A DNA stretch of 40,862 nt from Marinilactibacillus piezotolerans (GTDB lineage: Bacteria; Bacillota; Bacilli; Lactobacillales; Carnobacteriaceae_A): the NCBI RefSeq assembly GCF_900114235.1, contig NZ_FOSJ01000019.1:1-40862 (forward strand). The letters are read 5' to 3'. Below the pieces are notes generated by a model. The model made no database searches and was not told where the DNA came from. It was given only the letters and a program-made list of their open reading frames with translations. Below, piece after piece: positions 26,776-35,500 of the stretch. Numbering within the stretch: position 1 is the first letter of the stretch; each line of letters opens with the position of its first letter. The translations under genes were made by a program, and so were the position numbers.

Positions 26776-27963
26776 ATGGCATACCAAACATGGGCAGATG
26801 AATTAAAACAAAATTTTGATGAAACCGTCAGCTGGAGAAGACATTTACATGAGCATCCAGAACCTTCATTTGAAGAAAAAGAAACAGCACAGTTTATTTT
26901 GACAAAATTAAAAGAATTCGGCGTAGAAGATATTCAAACAAATGTAGGGAATGGTTATGGAATCGTTGCAAAAATTAAAGGAGCCCATCCCGGACCTACT
27001 ATTGCTTTACGCGCTGATTTTGATGCCTTAAGAATTAAAGAAGAAGCGGATGTTCCATTCAAATCAAAGAAAGAAGGATTCATGCATGCTTGTGGGCATG
27101 ACGGACATACTGCTTCACTCTTAAGTGTCGCAAAAGTATTAGTCAATCATAGAGACGAATTAAAAGGCAATGTCGTGTTACTTCATCAGAATGCTGAAGA
27201 AGTATTACCTGGGGGAGCCAAGTCAATGGTAGAAGCAGGAGCCTTGAACGATGTGGATTATGTATTTGGAATACATTTGGGGGCAACGCAGGAATTAGGA
27301 AAGGTTTATTATAATTATAGTTTTGGCTCAGCAAATTCAGATACATTTACATTAAATATTCAAGGAAAAGGTGGTCACGGGGCAGCTCCACATGATACTC
27401 ATGATGCCCTGACGATCGGAACACAAATCGTATCGAGCTTACAGCAGATTGTGAGTCGCCTGACTGATCCGGTTAAGCCGGCAGTTTTGACCTTTGCAGG
27501 GTTTAATGCGGGTGGAGAAGCATATAATATTATTGCAGACACAGCTGAGATTAAAGGAACGATTCGAACCATGCATAAAGAAATACAAGACCTGATGGAG
27601 AGCAAGTTAAAGTCTATCAGTGCCGGTATTGCAGAAGCCTTTGATGCTACCTTAGCTGTCGATTATGTTAGAGGTTATCCATCTATTCAAAATGATCCAG
27701 CACAAGTAGAAAGAATCAAACAAAAATTTTCAACCGTATTTGATGAAGATGTTATGGAAGAAGAAGTTGAAGGATCTATGGGCGGAGAGGATTTTGCTTA
27801 CTTCTTAAAGGAAAAACCGGGGGCATTTTTAAGAGTAGGTGCACAGTTTCCAGATGATGATTCTCCATACCCGCATCATCATCCTAAATTTGTTATTCAT
27901 GAAGATTCTTTATTAAGATCAGGAGAAGTATTTTTAGCCATTATAGATGAATATCTTAGTTGA
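26776..27963 (+). CDS. M20D family amidohydrolase, second copy
   Basis: The 395-residue paralogue of the preceding gene shares the same motif order (SWRRHLHEHPEPSFEE, LRADFDAL, MHACGHDGHTA, NAEEVLPGGAKSMVEAG, GGHGAAPHD, GGEDFAYF). Differences concentrate in the lid domain and after HLGATQELG, which suggests a different acyl or amino-acid preference. In the second motif HQNAEE replaces QHAEE. It starts 47 bases after its neighbour with GAAGGAGAAGG before the ATG, and 49 bases before the permease gene, so the three form one operon. Confidence 0.9.
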   Translation: MAYQTWADELKQNFDETVSWRRHLHEHPEPSFEEKETAQFILTKLKEFGVEDIQTNVGNGYGIVAKIKGAHPGPTIALRADFDALRIKEEADVPFKSKKEGFMHACGHDGHTASLLSVAKVLVNHRDELKGNVVLLHQNAEEVLPGGAKSMVEAGALNDVDYVFGIHLGATQELGKVYYNYSFGSANSDTFTLNIQGKGGHGAAPHDTHDALTIGTQIVSSLQQIVSRLTDPVKPAVLTFAGFNAGGEAYNIIADTAEIKGTIRTMHKEIQDLMESKLKSISAGIAEAFDATLAVDYVRGYPSIQNDPAQVERIKQKFSTVFDEDVMEEEVEGSMGGEDFAYFLKEKPGAFLRVGAQFPDDDSPYPHHHPKFVIHEDSLLRSGEVFLAIIDEYLS

Positions 27964-28011
27964 AAATTCAAAGTATAAGGTGGACTTGTACGAAGCAAAG
28001 GGGAGGAAAAT

Positions 28012-28962
28012 ATGCAAAAATTTATCACGAAACGACTATTAACAGCTATTCCAGTGTTGATTATGATTTCGATGGCTGCATTTTTAATGGTGAATTTAAC
28101 GCCTGGGAATCCAGCTGAATTATATGTTATGCCAGATGCTACTGCAGAACAGATTGCTGCAACTGAACGTGCTCTAGGGTTAGATCAACCAATGCCGATT
28201 CAATATATTCGCTGGTTAGGAAGAGCATTAACACTGGATTTAGGCAATTCATTTTCAACTAGATATCCAGTACTGCCCATTATCCTTTCTAGATTGATTC
28301 CGACAGTTGTTCTGATGGGTTCAACATTGTTGTTTTCATATATCATTGCGATTCCACTGGGGATTATCAGTGCTAGAAAACAGGGTACATGGATTGATAA
28401 CCTGCTGACTGGTGGATCATTTATCGGTGTCTCAATTCCTAACTTTTTCTTGGGACTTGGACTGATCTATATCTTTGCTGTTCAGTTAGGATGGTTGCCG
28501 ACTGGCGGGATGACAGAATTAGGTGGAGATGGTGGGTTCTTTGAAGTCATTAGACACCTCATACTACCTGTTATTGTACTTTCAGCATTTTATATAGCGA
28601 ACATGTCAAGGTATATGCGTTCAACGATGATACAAGTTTATGGAGAAAACTATATGCGAACCGCTACAGCAAAAGGGTTAGCTTCAAAAACAATTTTAAC
28701 AAAGCACGGATTAAGAAATGCAATGATTCCAGTTATTACAATTATTGGAACGGATCTGCCTAGATTGGTTGGGGGAGCAATCGTTACAGAGCAGATCTTC
28801 CAGTGGCCGGGTTTAGGACGATTAACAATAACAGCGATCCAGCAGCGGGATTATCCGATTTTGATGGCTGTTACGATGTTATCTGCTGTAGTCGTTTTAG
28901 TCGCTAACTTGTTAGTAGATATTATGTATGCTGTAGTCGATCCGCGAATCAAATATAACTAA
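28012..28962 (+). CDS. Opp/Dpp-type ABC transporter permease (OppB/DppB family)
   Basis: This 316-residue integral membrane protein has six predicted helices. An N-terminal helix (about 9-30) is followed by an extracellular segment with PGNPAELYVMPDATAEQI, typical of the B-type permease, and the cytoplasmic EAA loop (YMRTATAKGLASKTILTKHGLRNAMIPV) that docks the ATPase. GGGGAGGAAA precedes the ATG. It forms the channel with the next gene product. Confidence 0.93.
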   Translation: MQKFITKRLLTAIPVLIMISMAAFLMVNLTPGNPAELYVMPDATAEQIAATERALGLDQPMPIQYIRWLGRALTLDLGNSFSTRYPVLPIILSRLIPTVVLMGSTLLFSYIIAIPLGIISARKQGTWIDNLLTGGSFIGVSIPNFFLGLGLIYIFAVQLGWLPTGGMTELGGDGGFFEVIRHLILPVIVLSAFYIANMSRYMRSTMIQVYGENYMRTATAKGLASKTILTKHGLRNAMIPVITIIGTDLPRLVGGAIVTEQIFQWPGLGRLTITAIQQRDYPILMAVTMLSAVVVLVANLLVDIMYAVVDPRIKYN

Positions 28963-28979
28963 TGAAAGGGAGAGAGTAG

Positions 28980-29936
28980 ATGGCTCAAAATGTAGGTAGA
29001 AATAGTAAGTCAGAGTCACTTTTTCACTTAGCAGATACTGCTGAACGTGCAAATTTCCCTGGAAGTTCAGCAGAACAGGTAGTTACTAATGGAGATAGTT
29101 ACGTTAAGACAATTGCTAAGCGGTTTTTCAAAAATAAAGTAGCTGTAGTAAGTTTGGGAATCTTTATAACCATGATTTTAATTGCAGTCTTTGCGAATCA
29201 GCTTGCACCTCATGCCAGAGACGCTTCTGTGGGAAGATTTCAAGCTGCTCCTTACGATAATTTCTTTTTAGGAACAGATGATATTGGTAGAGATACCTTG
29301 ACCAGGTTGATTCACGGAACACAAGTATCTATGATTGTCGGGATTTGTTCGGTTGCTATCTATGTAGTAATTGGAACATCTCTAGGATTAGTGTCAGGTT
29401 ACTTTGGTGGATTCATTGATGCCACAATCATGCGAGTGACAGAAGCTTTTATGTCGTTTCCATTTTTCTTAGTCATTTTGACCTTGGTTTCACTCCTTGG
29501 CTCAGGAATATGGGTGGTAACGATTGTCTTAGGAGTGTTGAGTTGGCCACCGCTGTGTAGGCTGGTTCGTGGACAAGTATTGACATTGAAAGAACAGGAT
29601 TTTGTCTTGGCAGCAGAAGCTACAGGATATTCAACATTTGGAATTATGTTTGTACACATCTTGCCAAATGTTATTTCTCCTATTCTGGTTAATGCTACTT
29701 TTGGGATTGCTACAGCCATTCTAACTGAAGCATCGCTTAGTTTCTTGGGGGTTGGAGTCCAGCCGCCTAGACCCAGCTGGGGGAATATCTTGTCTCAGGC
29801 ACAATCCATTCGAGTCTTGACTTCCGAACCATGGAGATGGGTACCTGCAGGTATTCTGATCTTTGTTGCAGTACTTGCCATCAACTTTATTGGAGAAGGT
29901 TTAAGAGAAGCAATCGAAGGAGAAAACAAAGGATAA
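28980..29936 (+). CDS. Opp/Dpp-type ABC transporter permease (OppC/DppC family)
   Basis: This 318-residue permease has a long soluble N-terminus (about 50 residues), a first helix near 53-72, then FFLGTDDIGRDTLTRLIHGTQVS, the diagnostic OppC/DppC segment. The EAA loop (LAAEATGYSTFGIMFVHILPN) and VQPPRPSWGNIL follow. It starts 17 bases after the partner permease with GAAAGGGAGAG before the ATG. The gene is followed by a repeat-bearing gap before the receptor gene. Confidence 0.93.
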   Translation: MAQNVGRNSKSESLFHLADTAERANFPGSSAEQVVTNGDSYVKTIAKRFFKNKVAVVSLGIFITMILIAVFANQLAPHARDASVGRFQAAPYDNFFLGTDDIGRDTLTRLIHGTQVSMIVGICSVAIYVVIGTSLGLVSGYFGGFIDATIMRVTEAFMSFPFFLVILTLVSLLGSGIWVVTIVLGVLSWPPLCRLVRGQVLTLKEQDFVLAAEATGYSTFGIMFVHILPNVISPILVNATFGIATAILTEASLSFLGVGVQPPRPSWGNILSQAQSIRVLTSEPWRWVPAGILIFVAVLAINFIGEGLREAIEGENKG

Positions 29937-29976
29937 GAGATAAGTTGATTTAGTGATTCAAAAGCTTTTATAAAAT

Positions 29977-30081
29977 AGATTTATAGGGAATTCAGTTCAT
30001 AGTAGAAAAAGATTTATAGTCATTCAATTCATAGTAGAAAAAAGATTTATAGGCATTCAATTCATAGTAGAAAAAGATTTA
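29977..30081 (+). repeat. 33-bp tandem repeat, three copies plus a partial
   Basis: Units at 29977-30009, 30010-30042 and 30043-30074 (32 bp) share AGATTTATAG, a short variable part, TTCATAGTAGAAAA and few other changes; a fourth begins at 30075 with AGATTTA. The array lies between the oppC-type and receptor genes, ending 35 bases before the receptor start codon. Confidence 0.9.
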
Positions 30082-30116
30082 CACGGGGAAAGTCTATTTA
30101 AAAGGGGAGAAATTTC

Positions 30117-31790
30117 ATGTCAAATTGGAAAACAAAATTAAAATTTGGAGCAACGATTTTTGCTTCAACTATGGTTCTTGCAGCGTGTGGGGATTCTGCA
30201 GTTCCTGGTCCAGAAGATGCAGCAGAAGGTGGAGCTGAAGGAGAAAGTAGTGTTCCGCAAGCAGAAGAAGGCGACACCAGTACACTAATGGTGGGGATGA
30301 CCAATGCACCAGACAGTTTTAATCCGTTCTATGCTCCAGGTATTGCTGGGAAATGGATTCAACGTTTTATGTATGACAGCTTACTCGTCATGCCAGAAGC
30401 AGACTCATGGGAAAGTGCTTTGGCATCTAGCTTTGAAACTGAAGACAATCAAGTATTCAGCATTGAAATTGATCCTGATGCTAACTGGACAGATGGAGAA
30501 CCTGTTACGGCAGATGACGTAGCTTTCACGTTGAATGCTATTGCTAATCCTGAAGTTGAAACATCTTTAGGTACACGTATCGCAATGATTGAAGGGACAG
30601 ATGATTCAGGTGTCTTGGAAGAAGGCGCAGAAGAACTTTCAGGAGTAGAGGTAACAGGCGATAAGTCATTAACCATTACAACAAAAACTCCTGTCGATGT
30701 CGCTTTAATGAAAGAATTCGTAGGATTTGATGTTCTGATTGCACCGGAACATATTTTTGGAGAAATGGAACCATCAGAAATTTCAAACTCTGAAGCAGCA
30801 ACACAACCCTCTGTATTTAGTGGACCATATAAATTCGTAGAATATGACAATGATAACTATGTTCAGCTCGAAGCAAACGAAGATTACTATAGAGGCGCAC
30901 CGAAAATTGAAACAATCTATGGAAGAATCATGAATGGTACAGCGATGGTTACTGAATTCCAGGCAGGTAATTTACACATGGCTGCAGGTGGTGGTATCGG
31001 AATGGTTCCAATTCAAGATATTTCACTTTTAGAAGATATTGAAGGTTTAGAAGTACAAGAAAATCCAAGTTTCAATGGTCAATATATGATCATCAATAAT
31101 GAAAAATTCCCGGATCCAGAAGTGCGTAAGGCATTCATTCACGCAATCGATCGTCAATTGACTGTAGATAACTTGCTAGAAGGACGGGGAGAAGTATTAT
31201 CAAGTATGTATACTTCAGCTAGCCCTTACCATTCTGATGAGATCGAACCGTTGGAATATGATCCAGAATTAGCAAAACAAATGCTGGAAGATGCTGGTTT
31301 TGATTTCAGTCAGACACTTAAATTTGGTGTTCCAACTGGAAATGCCGTCAGAGAACAAAATGGTAACTTGATCCAACAAGCACTAACAGATATTGGAGTC
31401 AAAGTTGATCAACAGAATTATGACTTCCCGACATGGCTGCAAACAGCTCAAGACTTGGATTATGATATAGGTCTAATGGGATTTGGACATACAGTGGACC
31501 CAAATGTTTCAAGCTATATCCAAACGGGCGCCTCTTCCAATAATACAGCAACTGCTGACCCAGTGATTGATGACTTATTGGCTCAAGGTAATGAAGCAAC
31601 AACCTTTGATGAAAGATATGAAATCTATCTAGAATTACAACAATATATGCAAGACCAAGCTGTAATCGTTCCGTTGTACTCTGATTCTCAATTCTCAGTT
31701 CAAGTGGACTACTTGAATGGTGGAATTAATGAGTACTGGGCAGGATCTCTATACAATGTCCATGAATGGACATTAGATCCACAAGAGTAA
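30117..31790 (+). CDS. Peptide-binding lipoprotein of the ABC transporter (SBP family 5)
   Basis: This extracellular receptor delivers peptides to the permeases. The 557-residue precursor has a lipoprotein signal: basic NWKTKLK, a hydrophobic stretch and the lipobox LAAC with Cys24 as lipidation site. An acidic, flexible linker (AAEGGAEGESSVPQAEEGD) follows. Family 5 features include SFNPFYAPG, DANWTDGEPVTADDVAFTLNA, SGPYKFVEYDND and PEVRKAFIHAIDRQ. AAAAGGGGAG precedes the ATG. The 33-bp repeats and a downstream hairpin bracket the gene, suggesting separately tuned receptor expression. Ligand specificity is unknown. Confidence 0.93.
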   Translation: MSNWKTKLKFGATIFASTMVLAACGDSAVPGPEDAAEGGAEGESSVPQAEEGDTSTLMVGMTNAPDSFNPFYAPGIAGKWIQRFMYDSLLVMPEADSWESALASSFETEDNQVFSIEIDPDANWTDGEPVTADDVAFTLNAIANPEVETSLGTRIAMIEGTDDSGVLEEGAEELSGVEVTGDKSLTITTKTPVDVALMKEFVGFDVLIAPEHIFGEMEPSEISNSEAATQPSVFSGPYKFVEYDNDNYVQLEANEDYYRGAPKIETIYGRIMNGTAMVTEFQAGNLHMAAGGGIGMVPIQDISLLEDIEGLEVQENPSFNGQYMIINNEKFPDPEVRKAFIHAIDRQLTVDNLLEGRGEVLSSMYTSASPYHSDEIEPLEYDPELAKQMLEDAGFDFSQTLKFGVPTGNAVREQNGNLIQQALTDIGVKVDQQNYDFPTWLQTAQDLDYDIGLMGFGHTVDPNVSSYIQTGASSNNTATADPVIDDLLAQGNEATTFDERYEIYLELQQYMQDQAVIVPLYSDSQFSVQVDYLNGGINEYWAGSLYNVHEWTLDPQE

Positions 31791-31822
31791 TCGAATGTGA
31801 AAATAATTAGTGGTAATTATGA

Positions 31823-31851
31823 TAGGGCGTAAAGAATGTCTGCGCCCTATT
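31823..31851 (+). other. Hairpin between receptor and ATPase genes
   Basis: ATAGGGCG (31823-31830) pairs with CGCCCTAT (31844-31851) across 13 bases. No T run follows, but TATAAT (31852-31857) does. It could stabilise the receptor mRNA or partially terminate, and a promoter cannot be excluded. Confidence 0.5.
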
Positions 31852-31887
31852 ATAATAGTAGGAAAAGGAAAGATAGAGGTGAACAAA

Positions 31888-32982
31888 ATGGATAACACAA
31901 ATGTGCTGGAAATTAAGGATCTGGCTATTTCTTTTAAAACCTTTGAGGGGAAAGTCCAAGCTGTTCGAGGGGTGAATTTTGAACTGAAAAAAGGAGAAAC
32001 ATTAGCAATCGTTGGCGAGTCAGGTTCAGGTAAATCTGTTTCTACCAAAGCAGTTAACCGATTGTTACCTAAAAAAAATTCGATTATCGAAAGTGGTCAG
32101 ATACTATTTGAAGGCAAAGATCTATTAACCATTTCAGATAAAGAAATGCAAGAGATTCGCGGTAATGATATAGCCATGATTTTCCAGGATCCAATGACCT
32201 CTTTAAATCCAACAATGCAAGTGGGTAGACAAATTGCTGAACCGATGATCAAGCATCAGCATTTATCAAGTGAAAAGGCTAGAAATAAAGCTATAGAATT
32301 AATGAGACTAGTAGGAATCAAGAATCCGGAACAAACACATAAACATTATCCGCATCAGTTTTCTGGTGGTATGAGACAGCGGGTTATGATCGCTATCTCG
32401 TTAGCTTGTGAACCTAAAATTTTAATTGCTGATGAACCAACTACAGCATTGGATGTAACGATACAAGCGCAGATTTTAAGCTTGATGAATAATCTGAAAA
32501 AGGAACTGGATACATCAATCATTTTTATTACGCATGATCTAGGGGTAGTAGCCCAGATGGCAGACCGAGTTGCGGTAATGTATGCAGGCCAAATTGTTGA
32601 GATCGGTACAGCAGATGAAATTTTTTATAATCCAATGCATCCTTATACTTGGGGCTTACTAGCATCTATGCCGACCTTGGATGTTAACCAGACGGATCTC
32701 TATAATATTCCAGGCTCACCACCGAACTTACTGCATCCACCAGTTGGAGATGCATTTGCATCCAGGAATGAATTTGCTTTAGCCATTGATTTTGAACAAG
32801 AACCGGAAATGTTCAAAGTCACTGATACCCATTATGCAAAAACGTGGTTATTGCATAATGAGGCACCGGATGTAACCCCTCCAGCAGAAGTCGTTAGACG
32901 TAAAGCAAAATATCAGCGTTTATTTGCTGAAAAAAAGATCAATAATCAGGTAGGAGGTGAAGTAGTTGGTAGCAGAGGTTAA
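31888..32982 (+). CDS. Opp/Dpp-type ABC transporter ATPase (OppD/DppD family)
   Basis: The 364-residue ATPase has Walker A GESGSGKS, the Q-loop FQDPMTSLNP, the signature FSGGMRQR, Walker B ILIADEPT and the H-loop ITHD, then the OppD-type C-terminal extension (HPYTWGLLASMPTLD...IPGSPPNLLHPP). The cysteines that hold an iron-sulphur cluster in some DppD/OppD proteins are not seen. The ATG is chosen because GAGGTGAA sits just upstream; a longer in-frame reading has no ribosome binding site and runs through the hairpin. It overlaps the next ATPase gene by 17 bases. Confidence 0.93.
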   Translation: MDNTNVLEIKDLAISFKTFEGKVQAVRGVNFELKKGETLAIVGESGSGKSVSTKAVNRLLPKKNSIIESGQILFEGKDLLTISDKEMQEIRGNDIAMIFQDPMTSLNPTMQVGRQIAEPMIKHQHLSSEKARNKAIELMRLVGIKNPEQTHKHYPHQFSGGMRQRVMIAISLACEPKILIADEPTTALDVTIQAQILSLMNNLKKELDTSIIFITHDLGVVAQMADRVAVMYAGQIVEIGTADEIFYNPMHPYTWGLLASMPTLDVNQTDLYNIPGSPPNLLHPPVGDAFASRNEFALAIDFEQEPEMFKVTDTHYAKTWLLHNEAPDVTPPAEVVRRKAKYQRLFAEKKINNQVGGEVVGSRG

Positions 32983-33946
32983 AGAAAAACAGTCGATTGT
33001 TGAAATTTCCGGATACAAGCAGTATTTTAACGAAGGCAAAAGAAATGAAGTTAGAGCCGTAAATGACGTTAGTTTTAATATATATAAAGGAGAAACTTTT
33101 GGATTAGTTGGAGAGTCTGGTAGCGGTAAATCAACAACTGGTCGAGCATTGATTAAGCTGGGAGATATTACTGGTGGACAAATTCTGTATAAAGGACAAG
33201 ATATCACCAAGATCAAAGGACGACGGAATCTTTTAGATTTTCGTAAATCCATGCAGATGATTTTTCAAGATCCTTATGCATCACTTAATCCGAGAATTAC
33301 AGTGAAAGATATTATTGGTGGCGCCCTAAAAGTTCATGGTCTCTACAAAAATAGTAGTGAACGCAATGAAAGAGTGTATGAATTGCTTGAACAAGTAGGC
33401 TTGAGTAAAGAATTTGCTAACCGCTATCCAAAAGAGTTTTCTGGAGGACAGTGTCAACGTGTAGGGATTGCCCGGGCACTAGCAGTAGAACCTGATTTTA
33501 TTATAGCAGATGAAGCCATATCAGCTCTTGATGTATCGATTCAAGCCCAAGTAGTAAATCTATTAAAAGAACTGAAAAAGGAAAATAACTTAACTTACCT
33601 ATTTATTGCGCATGATTTATCTATGGTGAAATATATTAGTGACCGGATAGGTGTAATGAATAGTGGTCGAATACTTGAAATTGCTGAGGCAGATGAATTG
33701 TATCAGGCGCCGCTTCATCCGTACACTGAATCTCTTTTATCAGCTATACCCACTCCTGATCCAGAATCGGAGCGAAATCGAATCAGAACAGAATATGATC
33801 CTAAGTATCATCAATACGAAGATCTGACTAAAGTTGGGTTACACGAAATTGCGCCAGAGCACTATATCTATTGTCATCAGGACGAAGTAGAAGTGTATCG
33901 TAAAAAACGTGAAAAGTTACTAAGAGAAGGACAGAAATACGCATAA
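32966..33946 (+). CDS. Opp/Dpp-type ABC transporter ATPase (OppF/DppF family)
   Basis: The 326-residue ATPase has Walker A GESGSGKST, Q-loop FQDPYASLNP, the signature FSGGQCQR, Walker B FIIADEAISALD (DEA instead of the common DEP) and H-loop IAHD, plus the C-terminal HPYTESLLSAIPTPDP motif of the F-type subunit. The start is a TTG behind AGGAGGTGA, inside the preceding gene. With the other ATPase it should form the heterodimeric motor. A strong terminator follows. Confidence 0.93.
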   Translation: MVAEVKEKQSIVEISGYKQYFNEGKRNEVRAVNDVSFNIYKGETFGLVGESGSGKSTTGRALIKLGDITGGQILYKGQDITKIKGRRNLLDFRKSMQMIFQDPYASLNPRITVKDIIGGALKVHGLYKNSSERNERVYELLEQVGLSKEFANRYPKEFSGGQCQRVGIARALAVEPDFIIADEAISALDVSIQAQVVNLLKELKKENNLTYLFIAHDLSMVKYISDRIGVMNSGRILEIAEADELYQAPLHPYTESLLSAIPTPDPESERNRIRTEYDPKYHQYEDLTKVGLHEIAPEHYIYCHQDEVEVYRKKREKLLREGQKYA

Positions 33947-33971
33947 ACATAATAATAAAAAATCATATGGA

Positions 33972-34050
33972 GGCTGATTTTAAGTAAAATCTTAATGAAA
34001 TCTAGGTTTAATTCTAGAATTTAAAAGATTACTTAAAGTCAGCTTTTTTT
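33972..34050 (+). terminator. Terminator after the ABC transporter genes
   Basis: A stem of about 20 bp (GGCTGATTTTAAGTAAAATCTT from 33972 with AAGATTACTTAAAGTCAGC, small internal bulge) encloses a short AT hairpin and ends in seven T's. Confidence 0.85.
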
Positions 34051-34120
34051 GATATTGAGCAAGTCTTGGAACATATTTACTTTTACTATAAACATTATCA
34101 GAAAGTAGGAAGTAACACTC

Positions 34121-35488
34121 ATGGATACATTAAAAATGAAATTGCAAGATGTGATTGATAGCAGGATGGATGAATTTTATGACTATCTGAGACTGGATTC
34201 AGTCTCAACCCAAGATAGAAAGATTCCTGAAACAGTGGAATATGTTAAAGGTATGCTGGAAAAAACTGGTGGAGAAGTACAAGTTTTAGATGATCTAGGT
34301 GGAAATCCAGTCGTATATGGATTCTTCCCAGCTGGTAAGGGAGGCAATAAAGATAAAACATTACTTTTTTACAATCATTATGATGTTCAACCAGAAGACC
34401 CAATTGATGAATGGGAAAGTGCACCTTTTGAGCCTACAGTAAAAGACGATATCCTTTATTGTCGTGGAGTAGCTGACAATAAAGCAAATTTGATGGTAAG
34501 ACTGAATGCGATCCAGGCCTTACTGGATTCTGAAGAAGGTCTATCTTGTAACGTAAAATTTTTGATTGAAGGAGAAGAAGAGAATGGAAGCCCATCTTTA
34601 GGCGGATACTTAGAAAAATATGCTGATCTATTCAAAAGTGACGCTTGTATCTGGGAGTTCGGTGGTAAAGATGAAGATGAAAATTATGTTATCGAAGCCG
34701 GAATTAAAGGAATGGCTTATTTTGATTTATATGTTGAAAGTGCTGATGTTGATATTCACTCTTCAATTGGTGCGGTAGTAGATAATGCAGCATGGAGATT
34801 AACTCATGCATTGGCAAGTTTGAGAAATGCAGATAATCAAGTATTAGTAGAAGGTTTTTATGATGATATTACACCGCCTACTGATTTTGAAAAAGAAGTC
34901 GTGGCCAGAAAACCATTTGATGAAGAAAAGACAAAGGAACTTTATGGATTAAAACATCCACTCATCACAAAAGATTTAGAATGGACACCAAATGAAGCTT
35001 TAGCCTTTTATCCGACAATGACAATCTGTGGATTTATTTCTGGTTATACTGGTCCTGGATCTAAAACTGTTTTACCTAGAGCTGCTTCAGCAAAGCTGGA
35101 TTGCCGTATTGTTCCTGGTCAAGATCCAGAGAAGATCCATAAACTGATTAGAACTCACTTAGACAAAAATGGATTTGAGGATATTAAATTAGATCTGATT
35201 AAAGCACAAAAAGCGTTCCGATCAGATTTGAAAAACAATTTTGTAGATATAGTTGTTGAATCAGCCAAAAAAGCTTATGGAGAAGGAACAGATGTTGTAT
35301 TGTCACCTAACAATGCGGGGACAGGACCGATGTATAATTTTGATAAATATCTGAACTTACCTGTTTTAAGCAGTGGCTGTGGTTGGGCTAATTCAAAAGC
35401 ACACGCACCAAACGAATCTGTTCGTCTTAAAGATTTCTTTGAAGGAACGGCTCATATGGCGTATTTATTACAAGACTTTGGAAAGTAA
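34121..35488 (+). CDS. M20 family dipeptidase-like metallohydrolase, first copy
   Basis: The 455-residue enzyme resembles the CNDP2/DUG1-like branch of M20, which cleaves dipeptides using two metal ions. Seen are FYNHYDVQPEDP (metal His and catalytic Asp), CRGVADNKAN (bridging Asp), EGEEENGSPSL (catalytic Glu and metal Glu), DIHSSIGAVVDNAAWR in the lid with its histidine and a C-terminal SKAHAPNES histidine. No signal peptide is seen. It follows a terminator, and no convincing promoter was found in the 70-base gap. It is paralogous to the next gene and may cleave peptides imported by the transporter upstream. PepV-like activity is an alternative. Confidence 0.87.
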   Translation: MDTLKMKLQDVIDSRMDEFYDYLRLDSVSTQDRKIPETVEYVKGMLEKTGGEVQVLDDLGGNPVVYGFFPAGKGGNKDKTLLFYNHYDVQPEDPIDEWESAPFEPTVKDDILYCRGVADNKANLMVRLNAIQALLDSEEGLSCNVKFLIEGEEENGSPSLGGYLEKYADLFKSDACIWEFGGKDEDENYVIEAGIKGMAYFDLYVESADVDIHSSIGAVVDNAAWRLTHALASLRNADNQVLVEGFYDDITPPTDFEKEVVARKPFDEEKTKELYGLKHPLITKDLEWTPNEALAFYPTMTICGFISGYTGPGSKTVLPRAASAKLDCRIVPGQDPEKIHKLIRTHLDKNGFEDIKLDLIKAQKAFRSDLKNNFVDIVVESAKKAYGEGTDVVLSPNNAGTGPMYNFDKYLNLPVLSSGCGWANSKAHAPNESVRLKDFFEGTAHMAYLLQDFGK

Positions 35489-35500
35489 AGGAGGAATATA

